From NORP23 sp050302475 (GTDB taxonomy: Bacteria > Pseudomonadota > Alphaproteobacteria > Rhodobacterales > Rhodobacteraceae), in contig JBNLBF010000003.1 of the NCBI GenBank assembly GCA_050302475.1, positions 124,001 to 188,000 on the forward strand: DNA of 64,000 nt, read 5' to 3'. Shown piece after piece: positions 41,447-51,271 of this stretch. The notes beneath the pieces were generated by a model. It had not been told where the DNA came from, did not search any database, and worked only from the letters and a program-made list of their open reading frames with translations. A program made the position numbers and the translations under genes. Numbering within the stretch: the stretch's first letter is position 1; each line of letters starts with the position of its first letter.

Positions 41447-42247
41447 ATGCGCAGGGTAATCAGTTGGATGCTTGTCGGAGTGGTGGTTTTTGCCACCCCG
41501 ACATTCGCACAAAACCAAACGCTGGAAGATTTGCGCCGCGAGGTTGCGCTTCTGACCGAACAGATGGCGCAATTGCGGAACGAATTGCAGACCAGCGGTA
41601 ATGGCGGCGTTCCCCAGGAACAGGTTGGCACTTTTTTGCAGCGGCTCAATGCGCTGGAAACCCAGTTGGCGGATGCCATGAACCGGATCGAAACGGCGCA
41701 ATTCCGGATCAACCAGATTACCAATGATGCAACGACCCGCGTCGGTGATATTGAATTCCGCCTGACCGAACTGGAAGGTGGTGATCCAACAGCCCTCGGC
41801 GATCCGGTGCCGCTCGGCGGGACCGAGCCGGCAGATGTCAGCACGGACCTTCAGCTTGCAACCAACGAACAGCAAAGCTTCAATCTGGCACGCGAGGCGC
41901 TTGACGCGCAGGATTATTCCCGCGCGGCAGAAGGCTTTTCCAGCTTCATCGCCACCTATCCCGGCGGCCCCCTGACCAGCGAGGCGCAATATCTGCGTGG
42001 TCATGCGCTGGCAGGTTTGCAGGATTGGGGTGGAGCAGCGCGTAGCTTCCTTGACAGTTTCAGCGGCGCCCCGTCCGGACCTTTGGCGGCAGAGTCCCTG
42101 TTGGAACTGTCCGTCAGCCTCGGTCAGTTGCAGCAAATCGAACAGGCCTGTCTGACATTGAACGAAATCAATGTCCGGTATCCGGAACGGGTATCTGATC
42201 TTGGCCCGCGCATCGCAGAACAGAAACAGGCTATGAACTGCCCGTGA
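41447..42247 (+). CDS. cpoB: Cell division coordinator CpoB (YbgF)
   Basis: Periplasmic protein of 266 residues that coordinates peptidoglycan synthesis with Tol function. Signal peptide 1-19 (ending TFAQ), coiled coil about 25-110 (LEDLRREVALLTEQMAQLRNELQ and LNALETQLADAMNRIETAQ), then TPR-like repeats: FNLAREALDAQDYSRAAEGFSSFIATYPGGPLTSEAQYLRGHAL and following. Its stop region overlaps tilS by 4 bases (GTGA). Confidence 0.93.
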   Translation: MRRVISWMLVGVVVFATPTFAQNQTLEDLRREVALLTEQMAQLRNELQTSGNGGVPQEQVGTFLQRLNALETQLADAMNRIETAQFRINQITNDATTRVGDIEFRLTELEGGDPTALGDPVPLGGTEPADVSTDLQLATNEQQSFNLAREALDAQDYSRAAEGFSSFIATYPGGPLTSEAQYLRGHALAGLQDWGGAARSFLDSFSGAPSGPLAAESLLELSVSLGQLQQIEQACLTLNEINVRYPERVSDLGPRIAEQKQAMNCP

Positions 42248-43479
42248 GCGACCCGTATTCTGATGTGATCAGAACGGTCGCTGACGCGGTTGCGGATATC
42301 CCCGAAGGAAAGCTTGCTGTCGCCGTCTCCGGCGGAGGGGACTCCCTTGCGTTATTGCACATTCTGTCGGCTATCCGTGATGTCAAAGCAGTGACGGTGG
42401 ATCATGCCCTGCGCGCCGAGAGCGCAGCAGAGGCAGAGAGCGTTGCCGGAATATGTGCGGACTGGTCAGTGGATCACGCCGTGCTTCGCTGGGCACATGG
42501 GGAGCTGACCGGGAATATTCAGGCAGAGGCACGCAAAGCCCGACGGGACCTTATCACCGACTGGGCAATCAGCGCCGGGGTCACACATGTTGTGACAGGT
42601 CATACGCTGAATGATCAGGCAGAGAATTTCTTTCTCCGACTGGCGCGAGGGTCAGGGATCGCGGGTCTGGCAGCCATGCGCAGCGACGTTGCCATCAACG
42701 GCATCCACTGGCGCCGACCCCTCCTATCGACAGAACGCGAGACACTACGCGCCTACCTTCGTCACCAAAAGATCGACTGGTTCGAAGATCCAAGCAATCA
42801 GAATACAGATTTCGGTCGCGTGAAGATGCGTCAGGCATTGGTGCAGCTGGCGGAAGTCGGGATTGATGCGAAGGCAATTGCTGATACGTCTCAACGATTG
42901 GCGGATGCCAATGTTGCGCTCGACTGGTCGGTCAGGCGTCTGGCGAAAGCGGCGCTGCAAATCCGTGCCGACGGCGAGGTTCGGATCAATCGCAAGATTT
43001 TCACAGAATATCCCCACGAACAGCAACGTCGGCTATTGAACGAGGTCATACTGTGGATGTCTGGCGCTGACTATCCACCGCGCTATGACACGCTGGCGCC
43101 GTTTCTGACCGGAGAGGTCAGCACCCTGACGGTTCAGGGCTGTCTTATGCGCACCGACCAAGATGATTTCATCATCCGTCGGGAACCCGGAAAAACCGCG
43201 GGGCCAGGTCCTGTAACAACGCCCCTCTGGGATCATCGTTGGCAGTGTTTCGGGGATACTGATACCGATCAATATATCGCAGCGCTGGGCGAAGAGGGCC
43301 TGTCTCAATGCCCCGACTGGCGCGAGTCCGGATCAGCCAGAGAGGCTTTGTTAACGACTCCTACATTATGGTCTGGCGACAATGTGATCGCCGCTCCTTT
43401 GGCCGGATTCGACAATGGTTGGCAATGTAAGTTAAAATGTGATCGCGATATTCTGCAGGATGTGGATTTGCCGCGTTGA
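42244..43479 (+). CDS. tilS: tRNA(Ile)-lysidine synthase
   Basis: Modifies C34 of the AUA-reading tRNA-Ile to lysidine; essential in most bacteria. The 411-residue protein has the PP-loop SGGGDSLALLH (about 30-40), then VDHALRAESAAEA, GHTLNDQAENFFLRLARGSGIAGLAAM and the LRPLL-like WRRPLLSTERETLRAYL. The C-terminal domain is short, as in alphaproteobacteria. GTG start at 42244 overlaps the cpoB stop. Confidence 0.94.
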   Translation: MSDPYSDVIRTVADAVADIPEGKLAVAVSGGGDSLALLHILSAIRDVKAVTVDHALRAESAAEAESVAGICADWSVDHAVLRWAHGELTGNIQAEARKARRDLITDWAISAGVTHVVTGHTLNDQAENFFLRLARGSGIAGLAAMRSDVAINGIHWRRPLLSTERETLRAYLRHQKIDWFEDPSNQNTDFGRVKMRQALVQLAEVGIDAKAIADTSQRLADANVALDWSVRRLAKAALQIRADGEVRINRKIFTEYPHEQQRRLLNEVILWMSGADYPPRYDTLAPFLTGEVSTLTVQGCLMRTDQDDFIIRREPGKTAGPGPVTTPLWDHRWQCFGDTDTDQYIAALGEEGLSQCPDWRESGSAREALLTTPTLWSGDNVIAAPLAGFDNGWQCKLKCDRDILQDVDLPR

Positions 43480-43558
43480 ATCTGTGAAACATACGCCTAT
43501 GTTACTCTATTGACGCGACACCGAGTCGTTAACTGAAATTTCTATGGGAGGCCGTGCC

Positions 43559-44733
<1,175 letters not shown>

Positions 44734-44737
<4 letters not shown>

Positions 44738-45465
44738 TGGGGGCTGAGCGCCGTTCCATGGTAATGACCGAAGATGAGAAAAAGCTGACCGCCTATCACG
44801 AGGCCGGGCACGCGATTGTCGGGCTGAACGTCCCGCAGCATGACCCGATCCATAAGGCGACCATCATCCCGCGCGGTCGTGCGCTGGGTCTGGTGCTAAG
44901 CCTGCCGGAGCGTGATCAGCTGTCGGTCACCAAGACCAAATACAAGTCACAAATCGCGATGGCGATGGGCGGTAAGGTGGCCGAAGAAATGATCTTTGGC
45001 GAGGATAACGTGACCTCGGGTGCGATGTCCGACATCCAGCAGGTGACCAAAATCGCCCGCGCGATGGTGACCAAATTCGGGATGTCTGACAAGCTGGGCA
45101 ATATCGAATATTCCTCGGAGCAGCAGACATATCTTGGCCCTCAGGGTGGTGGTGTGAATGCCGGACCGGAGACGCAGGAAGTCATCGACGCAGAAGTTCG
45201 TCGTCTGGTTGACGAAGGCTATGAAACCGCCAAGCGCATCCTGACGGAACAGCGTGAGGATTTGGAACGGATGGCGCAGGGGCTTCTGGAATATGAAACC
45301 CTAACCGGCGCAGAAATCACGCGGGTGATTGAAGGCTTGCCGCCGCGCAAGGAACCGGACGAGGATGATAAACCCTCGGGCGGGGAAACCACTTCGGTGA
45401 CGGCCGTTCCGAAGACTAAGAAAAAGCCCCGGGACGGCGGGATGGAGCCGGAACCCAGCGCATAA
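44734..45465 (+). CDS. ftsH: FtsH, C-terminal part (zinc peptidase), out of frame
   Basis: The 243 residues that complete FtsH: MMGAERRSMVMTEDEKKLTAYHEAGHAIVG with the zinc site HEAGH, SLPERDQLSVTKTKYKSQIAMAMGGKVAEEM and FGEDNVTSGAMSDIQQ with the third zinc ligand region. In one frame with the upstream part the total would be about 637 residues, the normal size. As sequenced it is a separate frame whose ATG overlaps the upstream stop as ATGA. Either a sequencing indel, a true mutation, or translation as two polypeptides. Confidence 0.88.
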
Positions 45466-45471
45466 GCATTC

Positions 45472-45493
45472 AGCCCCGCCATTGTGCGGGGCT
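45472..45493 (+). terminator. Hairpin after ftsH, possible weak terminator
   Basis: AGCCCCGC / GCGGGGCT, 8-bp perfect stem with a 6-base loop, but no T run follows; the next bases are AAATG. Rho-independent termination would be weak. Confidence 0.4.
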
Positions 45494-45630
45494 AAATGTA
45501 TACATTTGTTTCTGACAGGAAACCCGGTTTCCTGTGTCAGAGCAAAAAGTCGGCAACGACCCCTCCAATGTCGAAAATGGTGTCGCGTCAACGACCGTTT
45601 CCCTTTACTCATAGGGAAATTTTGATCAGG
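45494..45630 (+). promoter_or_regulatory. Structured leader ahead of fhs
   Basis: The fhs upstream region holds a 14-bp palindrome AAATGTATACATTT (45494-45507), a 10-bp hairpin ACAGGAAACC / GGTTTCCTGT with one central base (45515-45535), and a hairpin TTTCCCT / AGGGAAA close to the ribosome-binding site. Several inverted repeats in 140 bp suggest transcript-level control. It does not match a riboswitch I know. Confidence 0.45.
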
Positions 45631-45639
45631 GAGGCTCGA

Positions 45640-47316
45640 ATGGCCTATAAATCGGACATTGAAATCGCGCGTGAAGCGAACAAAAAGCCGATCCAAGACA
45701 TTGGAAATAAACTTGGAATACCGTCGGACGACCTGTTGCCGTTCGGTCATGACAAGGCCAAAGTGTCCGCAGATTTCATCGCGGCACAAGCGGACAAGCC
45801 CGACGGCAAACTGATTCTTGTAACCGCAATTAATCCGACCCCGGCTGGCGAAGGTAAGACAACAACCACCGTTGGCCTTGGCGATGCGCTGAATGCGATC
45901 GGCAAGAATGCGATGATATGTATACGCGAGGCCTCGCTCGGCCCTTGTTTCGGGATGAAAGGCGGTGCTGCGGGTGGTGGCTATGCCCAGGTTGTCCCGA
46001 TGGAGGAAATGAACCTCCATTTCACCGGCGATTTCCATGCGACCACGTCAGCCCACAATCTGTTGAGCGCGATGATCGACAACCATATCTATTGGGGGAA
46101 CGAACTGGAAATTGACGAGCGCCGCGTGGTTTGGCGTCGTGTGATGGACATGAACGACCGGGCGCTCCGCGATATCGTGACGTCGCTGGGTGGGGTCACC
46201 AACGGCTTTCCGCGCCAAACCGGGTTCGATATCACGGTAGCGTCCGAGGTCATGGCGATCCTGTGCCTCGCAACCGATCTTGCCGACCTTCAAAGCCGCC
46301 TTGGCGACATTATTGTTGCTTACCGCCGTGACCGCACGCCGATCTATTGCCGCGACATAAAGGCTGACGGCGCCATGACGGTGCTGCTGCAGCAGGCGAT
46401 GCAACCCAACCTTGTCCAGACACTGGAAAACAATCCGGCCTTTGTTCATGGTGGTCCATTCGCGAATATCGCGCATGGCTGTAATTCGGTCGTGGCGACA
46501 AAAACGGCCCTGAAGCTGGCGGATTACGTCGTGACGGAGGCCGGGTTTGGCGCGGATCTGGGTGCCGAGAAATTTATGAATATCAAATGCCGCAAAGCCG
46601 GGATCGCCCCTGACGCGGTGGTGCTGGTCGCCACGGTTCGGGCGATGAAAATGAATGGTGGTGTGGCTAAGGCTGACCTCGATGCGGAAAATGTCGATGC
46701 CGTGAAAAAAGGCTGCCCGAACCTCGGCCGTCATATCGAGAACCTGAAATCCTTCGGCGTTCCGGTGGTCGTCGCCATCAACCATTTCGTCAAGGATACA
46801 GACAACGAGATAGCCGCGATCAAGGATTACGTGAAATCGCACGGGTCCGAAGCCATCGTTTCCAAACATTGGGCAGATGGTTCGAAGGGGGCACTGGACC
46901 TTGCTAAACGTGTGGCGGAGGTTGCTGATAGTAATACCGCCCAGTTTGCACCGCTTTACCCCGATGACATGCCATTGATGGAGAAAATCCAGACCATCGC
47001 CAAACGCATCTACCGTGCGGACGAGGCTATCGCGGACAAGAAAGTCCGCGCGCAGCTGAAACAGTGGGAGGATGCCGGGTTCGGGAACCTGCCCGTCTGT
47101 ATGGCGAAAACGCAATATAGCTTCTCGACGGATCCGGAACTGCGCGGAGCACCAACCGGCCATTCCGTCCCGATCCGCGAGGTTCGCCTGTCCGCCGGCG
47201 CCGGGTTCATCGTCGTCATCTGCGGCGAGATCATGACCATGCCGGGCTTGCCAAGGGTTCCCGCCGCCGAGGCGATTATGCTAAATGATGACGGCCAGAT
47301 CGAAGGCCTGTTCTAA
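45640..47316 (+). CDS. fhs: Formate-tetrahydrofolate ligase
   Basis: ATP-dependent ligase that makes 10-formyl-THF from formate, feeding one-carbon metabolism. The 558-residue protein has TAINPTPAGEGKTTTTVGL (P-loop, about 65-80), REASLGPCFGMKGGAAGGGYAQV, VTEAGFGADLGAEKFMNIKCRKAG and GFGNLPVCMAKTQYSFS. ATG at 45640 follows CAGGGAGGC; the frame upstream to 45496 is not conserved in content. folD starts 9 bp after the stop, so the two form an operon for 10-formyl-THF and 5,10-methylene-THF interconversion. Confidence 0.97.
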   Translation: MAYKSDIEIAREANKKPIQDIGNKLGIPSDDLLPFGHDKAKVSADFIAAQADKPDGKLILVTAINPTPAGEGKTTTTVGLGDALNAIGKNAMICIREASLGPCFGMKGGAAGGGYAQVVPMEEMNLHFTGDFHATTSAHNLLSAMIDNHIYWGNELEIDERRVVWRRVMDMNDRALRDIVTSLGGVTNGFPRQTGFDITVASEVMAILCLATDLADLQSRLGDIIVAYRRDRTPIYCRDIKADGAMTVLLQQAMQPNLVQTLENNPAFVHGGPFANIAHGCNSVVATKTALKLADYVVTEAGFGADLGAEKFMNIKCRKAGIAPDAVVLVATVRAMKMNGGVAKADLDAENVDAVKKGCPNLGRHIENLKSFGVPVVVAINHFVKDTDNEIAAIKDYVKSHGSEAIVSKHWADGSKGALDLAKRVAEVADSNTAQFAPLYPDDMPLMEKIQTIAKRIYRADEAIADKKVRAQLKQWEDAGFGNLPVCMAKTQYSFSTDPELRGAPTGHSVPIREVRLSAGAGFIVVICGEIMTMPGLPRVPAAEAIMLNDDGQIEGLF

Positions 47317-47325
47317 GGAGTTCCC

Positions 47326-48228
47326 ATGAGCGCGAAAATCATCGACGGTAAAGCATTTGCAGCCGAGGTCCGGGCCAAGGTTGCCACCCATGTTGACCGG
47401 CTGAAAGACGTTCACGGCATCACTCCGGGATTGGCCGTTGTGCTGGTTGGCGAGGACCCGGCGAGTCAGGTCTACGTCCGCAACAAAGGCACGCAGACCG
47501 TTGAAGTCGGGATGAACAGTTTCGAACATAAACTGCCCGCCGACACGCCTGAGGACGAGCTTTTAGCTCTGATCGACCAACTGAATGCCGACCCGGCTGT
47601 ACATGGCATCCTGTGCCAGTTTCCGGTGCCCGATCACCTGAGCGAAGAAAAAATCGTCGCGCGGATCTCGCCCGACAAGGATGTGGACGGACTTCACATT
47701 CTGAATGCGGGGCGTCTCATTTCCGGTCAGAAAACCATGGCCCCCTGCACGCCGCTTGGCTGCCTGATGATGCTGCGCGAACAACACGGATCCCTGTCGG
47801 GACTGAATGCGGTGGTCGTCGGGCGATCGAACCTGGTCGGCAAGCCGATGGCGAACTTGTTGCTGCGTGACAGTGCGACGGTCACAATTGCGCACTCGCG
47901 TACCAAAGATATCGAAGCTGTTTGCAGGAATGCAGACATTCTCGTCGCCGCGGTTGGACGCCCGGAAATGGTCACCGCAGACTGGGTCAAACCCGGGGCA
48001 ACGGTCATTGATGTTGGTATCAACCGCATCCCCGCGCCAGAACGAGGCGAGGGCAAAACCCGGTTGGTCGGTGACGTCGATTTCGCCAGCGCCAGCGAGG
48101 TTGCGGGCGCAATCACACCGGTGCCCGGCGGAGTTGGTCCCATGACAATTGCCTGCCTGCTGGCGAACACACTTACGGCCTGTTGCCGCACAAATGGTTT
48201 GCCGGAACCAGAAGGGCTGACAGCTTAA
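47326..48228 (+). CDS. folD: Methylenetetrahydrofolate dehydrogenase/cyclohydrolase
   Basis: Bifunctional enzyme interconverting 5,10-methylene-THF and 10-formyl-THF. The 300-residue protein has VGEDPASQVYVRNKGTQTVEVG with the catalytic Lys in YVRNK, HGILCQFPVPDHL, DVDGLH, and the dinucleotide motif VVVGRSNLVGKPMANLLL, then PGGVGPMTIACLL. Standard length. The ribosome-binding site AAGGAG is in the gap after fhs. Its stop shares TTAA with the convergent gene. Confidence 0.97.
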   Translation: MSAKIIDGKAFAAEVRAKVATHVDRLKDVHGITPGLAVVLVGEDPASQVYVRNKGTQTVEVGMNSFEHKLPADTPEDELLALIDQLNADPAVHGILCQFPVPDHLSEEKIVARISPDKDVDGLHILNAGRLISGQKTMAPCTPLGCLMMLREQHGSLSGLNAVVVGRSNLVGKPMANLLLRDSATVTIAHSRTKDIEAVCRNADILVAAVGRPEMVTADWVKPGATVIDVGINRIPAPERGEGKTRLVGDVDFASASEVAGAITPVPGGVGPMTIACLLANTLTACCRTNGLPEPEGLTA

Positions 48229-48554
48229 GCGTGAAACGCTTCCAACAGGCGTTTGCACCGTCCGCCAGTCTGACAATAGGCCAGAACCGGGAACTCGCCT
48301 TTCTTCACGATTCTGGAAAATCCGCTTAGGGTTTCTATGCCGATTCCAGCGTTCCCGATGGGAATATGGTAGAATCTGATACCGTGGGTTTTTGCTGCTT
48401 TTTCAATAACTTTTGCGGGCGGTTGATCCGTTGTTTCACCGTCCGGGCGATTGCACATGATAACACGATACCCGGCCAGTTTGATTGCCGGTACGTCGTC
48501 AGGGTGGATTTGTCCTGTTACCGCGTACTCGTCACTTATTCGTATAATAAGCAT
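48225..48554 (-). CDS. TIGR01244/DUF442-type phosphatase-fold protein
   Basis: A 109-residue protein of the beta-lactamase-hydrolase-like N-domain family, related to dual-specificity phosphatases and rhodanese-like sulfur transferases. Starts MLIIRISDEYAVTGQIHPDDV, then VIMCNRPDGE and the active-site loop AYCQTGGRC with Cys94 and Arg99 (CxxxxR). The family is linked to sulfide handling when fused to BLH domains; here it stands alone. ATG at 48554 has an AGG five bases upstream; an in-frame ATG at 48569 is possible. The gene and its surroundings are more AT-rich than the neighbours. Confidence 0.82.
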   Translation of the reverse strand: MLIIRISDEYAVTGQIHPDDVPAIKLAGYRVIMCNRPDGETTDQPPAKVIEKAAKTHGIRFYHIPIGNAGIGIETLSGFSRIVKKGEFPVLAYCQTGGRCKRLLEAFHA

Positions 48555-48665
48555 GCTAACCTGATCCATTCGGTGAAATATAATTATAGTTGCAAAATCG
48601 CGAGATACTACAACTTCAGATTGTTAGCCGTCAAGCTTAACTCTGCCGAAAAATCCTGACATAGC

Positions 48666-49895
48666 TTACTGAGTAAACCGTAAAATAATGGGTCCGATTA
48701 TCCAGATCACGCAGGTGAAAAACCCGAGAATTGGAACATAGATACCGACAGTGAAAACTCCCTCTGGTGCGGGTATCCGTTTGATCTTCAGCATGACAAG
48801 GGCCGCATTCACCACGGCAAACACGATCAGGATCAGCATCGTTGTCCATTCGGCTAGTTGCGCCAATGGGAAGAACAGCGCCAGAAGGATTGAAGCTGCC
48901 GTGATCAGGATTGTTGCCAAGACCGGCGTATGGGTTCTGGCGTTAACCTCGGCAAGTTTTGCGGGAAGTTTGCCCTTCTTTGCCATGCCATAGACGACCC
49001 GTGCAGCCATCACGATTTGAATGATCACACCATTCAGGGTTGCGACTATCGCAATCAGGCTGACCAGCACGGGTGACACGCCGGTCAGACTGCCATACAT
49101 CACGCTGATTGGCGCGTCGGAGGTGATCAACGCCTCTCGCGGGACAGCCAGAACCGCCACGAGAGCCACGAGGAAGTAAAGCAGGGTTGCCAATAGCAAG
49201 GTCCATCCGATGGCCTTGGGCATAATGCGTACCGGATCTCTGGTTTCCTCAACCAGATTGACGACATCGTCAAAGCCAATGAAGGCGAAAAAAGCGATCA
49301 GACTGGTGATAAAAACCGCGGAATAGGCTGTTCCCTCGGTAAGCGGGGGCACAACTTCGCCCAATCGCGATATCATGTCCGGGGACTGCCAGAACCCGGC
49401 CGCGATGATGACGATCAGTGCAAGCACCTCCAATATGGTGAAAAGCCCCGCAAACATTACAGATTCCCGGATGCCCCAGATGGCAATCAGTCCCATAATG
49501 GCGATGACAATCCCGACGGTGATTTGCGCGTTCCAGCCGGTCAAGGCGACGATATATCCCGTACCGCCAAGCGCAATTGTCGATGCGGCAACAATCGCTG
49601 ACAGGATAATAATTCCACCGGTCAGCACGGTCAGGATTTTCGACTGAAATCCGGCCTGAACGAAGACCGCCTCTCCGGCAGCTTGCGGGATACGTCCGGA
49701 AAATTCTGCAAATGTCCCGGCGCTGAACAGCATCACCAACGCTGCCAGCAGAAACGACATGGGCGCATAGGTTCCGGCCTGAGCCACCGCCTGCCCGATC
49801 AGGACATAGATACCGGCCCCGATTGTGATTCCCAGCCCGTAAAGGACCAGCATCGGCAGAGTAATAACGCGGGAAAGTTCCGGCGTATCGGACAT
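48666..49895 (-). CDS. APC-family amino acid permease
   Basis: A 409-residue inner-membrane carrier of the amino acid-polyamine-organocation superfamily with about 12 hydrophobic segments. The first helix region VLYGLGITIGAGIYVLIGQAVAQAG is the APC signature with unwound GxGxG-like substrate segment, and FIGFDDVVNLVEETRDPVRIMPKAI is the family loop after helix 6. Substrate unknown. ATG at 49895 overlaps the stop of the small upstream gene (TGATG), so it is in an operon with it and the DksA/TraR-like gene. Confidence 0.88.
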   Translation of the reverse strand: MSDTPELSRVITLPMLVLYGLGITIGAGIYVLIGQAVAQAGTYAPMSFLLAALVMLFSAGTFAEFSGRIPQAAGEAVFVQAGFQSKILTVLTGGIIILSAIVAASTIALGGTGYIVALTGWNAQITVGIVIAIMGLIAIWGIRESVMFAGLFTILEVLALIVIIAAGFWQSPDMISRLGEVVPPLTEGTAYSAVFITSLIAFFAFIGFDDVVNLVEETRDPVRIMPKAIGWTLLLATLLYFLVALVAVLAVPREALITSDAPISVMYGSLTGVSPVLVSLIAIVATLNGVIIQIVMAARVVYGMAKKGKLPAKLAEVNARTHTPVLATILITAASILLALFFPLAQLAEWTTMLILIVFAVVNAALVMLKIKRIPAPEGVFTVGIYVPILGFFTCVIWIIGPIILRFTQ

Positions 49896-50092
49896 CAGCG
49901 TTTCGGCAGATTCAGGCGCTCTTCCAGCTCTTCTTCAAGCTTAACCAGATCAGCGGGCGGCGTCAGGCCTTGTGCACGCAACTCGGAGATTTCTTCGCGG
50001 ATGGTTTCCTGGGCTTCGTGCCAATCCTCGGGCTGATGGGTCATTTGCTCCAGCAGCAGGGCGAGGCGGACTTTGAGGTCTTCGAATGGCAT
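49895..50092 (-). CDS. Small helical protein of unknown function
   Basis: A 65-residue, highly charged and probably coiled-coil protein (LALLLEQMTHQPEDWHEAQETIREEISELRAQG, LVKLEEELEERLNLPKR). It begins 1 bp after the stop of the DksA/TraR-like gene and overlaps the permease start, so it is the middle of a three-gene operon. Codon use and coupling support a real gene. No family recognised. Confidence 0.7.
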   Translation of the reverse strand: MPFEDLKVRLALLLEQMTHQPEDWHEAQETIREEISELRAQGLTPPADLVKLEEELEERLNLPKR

Positions 50093-50093
50093 A

Positions 50094-50411
50094 TCAGGCT
50101 GCGCATTTCGCGCATTTAGGCGCGTAGGGAACAGCGTCGAGGCGTTCTTCGCTTATCTTTTCCCCGCACTCCACGCAGTAGCCATATTCCCCGGCGGAGA
50201 TACGATCCAGCGCTGCGTTAATTGCCTGAGCCTCGTGCATTTCCACATTTCCGATGCCTTCCAGCACCTCATCGAGTTCGCGTTCAACGGCGCGTTCTTC
50301 GACATCCTTGTCGGCGGGTTCATCGAGCTGATCCTCGATTTCGTGCATATGCTTGTCCAGTTCGGACAAACGGGCGCGGAGTTGTTTTTCGCGGTCTTCG
50401 ACGGTTTTCAT
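50094..50411 (-). CDS. DksA/TraR-type zinc-finger protein
   Basis: A 105-residue protein with a long N-terminal coiled coil (about 5-50) and a four-cysteine zinc finger, Cys79, Cys82, Cys100 and Cys103 (YCVECGEKI and KCAKC), plus the ISAGEYGYC lead-in of the DksA/TraR family. DksA-type proteins enter the RNA polymerase secondary channel; shorter versions like this may act without ppGpp or in stress responses. ATG at 50411 follows GGGAGAATT. An FNR-like palindrome lies 56-69 bp upstream. Confidence 0.87.
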   Translation of the reverse strand: MKTVEDREKQLRARLSELDKHMHEIEDQLDEPADKDVEERAVERELDEVLEGIGNVEMHEAQAINAALDRISAGEYGYCVECGEKISEERLDAVPYAPKCAKCAA

Positions 50412-50466
50412 AATTCTCCCTTTCAGAGGTTACGGGAAATCCTTCCATCCCTTAATTGTGTAGTCC

Positions 50467-50480
50467 TTGACCTGCGTCAA
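50467..50480. promoter_or_regulatory. FNR/CRP-type palindrome ahead of the DksA/TraR-like gene
   Basis: TTGAC-CTGC-GTCAA is a perfect inverted repeat with the 5-4-5 layout of FNR-family sites, in the TTGAC/GTCAA form. It overlaps the end of the hydrolase gene and lies about 62 bp (centre) ahead of the start codon on the minus strand. The transcript start was not clear enough to judge activation or repression. Confidence 0.5.
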
Positions 50481-51271
50481 TCCCCTGCAATCACTTCGGT
50501 CAGCGGATCGTCCGAATTTGCCATTCCTTCGATTACCGTGAAATGGTTGTCTCCGGGGGCATTGACGGCAGATGTGTCGAGGAACGGGCTCCAGATATTT
50601 GCCAGCAACGCATTCTGCCGTACAAACTCCGGCAGCTCCGATGCACCGACCCATGCCACAAGCGATGGTCCCGGTTTCGGAGGTTTCAGGGCAGGGCTTT
50701 CCGCTTCAGCGTCGTTCAGGGACATGCGGAAATCTGCGTTCATCGCTGTGTGGATCAGCGGTCGCAAATCGAACACACCACTGATCGGCACAATCCGCTG
50801 GACCCTGTCCCAACAGGTCAGCGACACATCCTCACACGCCATCCGCGCTGCCAGATGCCCACCGGCCGAATGGCCGGATATCCGGATGGGTCCGGGCACC
50901 TGTTCCGCGGCAACGTCCAGCGCTGACTGAATTTGTCGGGTGATATCTGCGATCCTCACCTCCGGGCACAATGTGTAACCCGGCATCGCAAAGGCCCAGC
51001 CCCGGCTGACCGCCCCCAGTGCCAGATGCGACCAGAGCCGCGGCTCGCGCGAGCGCCAGTAGCCACCATGAATATGAAACACCAGCCCCTTCGGTGTGCC
51101 CTCGGGCCAGAAAATATCCATCTGTTCGCGCGCATGCGGTCCTGTCGAAATGGTGGTGAAGGATGCGGTATCGCGATAGGCGGCAGCTTCCGCCTCCCAT
51201 TTCGGACCAAAGGCGTCCGACCCGAGCACCGCGCCGCTATTGTCATAGGCTTTGTCCCAGTCGATGATCAT
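50477..51271 (-). CDS. Alpha/beta hydrolase, kynurenine formamidase-like
   Basis: A 264-residue hydrolase with an oxyanion motif HIHGGYW (67-72) and nucleophile Ser135 in GHSAGGH, as in arylformamidases/kynurenine formamidases and small carboxylesterases. The late DNHFTVIEG supplies the expected histidine. ATG at 51271 overlaps the livM stop (ATGA), so it is the last gene of the ABC transporter operon, hinting that it acts on the imported compound. The exact substrate is unknown. Confidence 0.85.
   Translation of the reverse strand: MIIDWDKAYDNSGAVLGSDAFGPKWEAEAAAYRDTASFTTISTGPHAREQMDIFWPEGTPKGLVFHIHGGYWRSREPRLWSHLALGAVSRGWAFAMPGYTLCPEVRIADITRQIQSALDVAAEQVPGPIRISGHSAGGHLAARMACEDVSLTCWDRVQRIVPISGVFDLRPLIHTAMNADFRMSLNDAEAESPALKPPKPGPSLVAWVGASELPEFVRQNALLANIWSPFLDTSAVNAPGDNHFTVIEGMANSDDPLTEVIAGD

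Noticed and set aside
45494..45630. Tetrahydrofolate or SAM-type riboswitch upstream of fhs
   Set aside because: The hairpins are real inverted repeats but I could not match the conserved loop sequences of THF, SAM-II or SAM/SAH riboswitches, so no named riboswitch is claimed.
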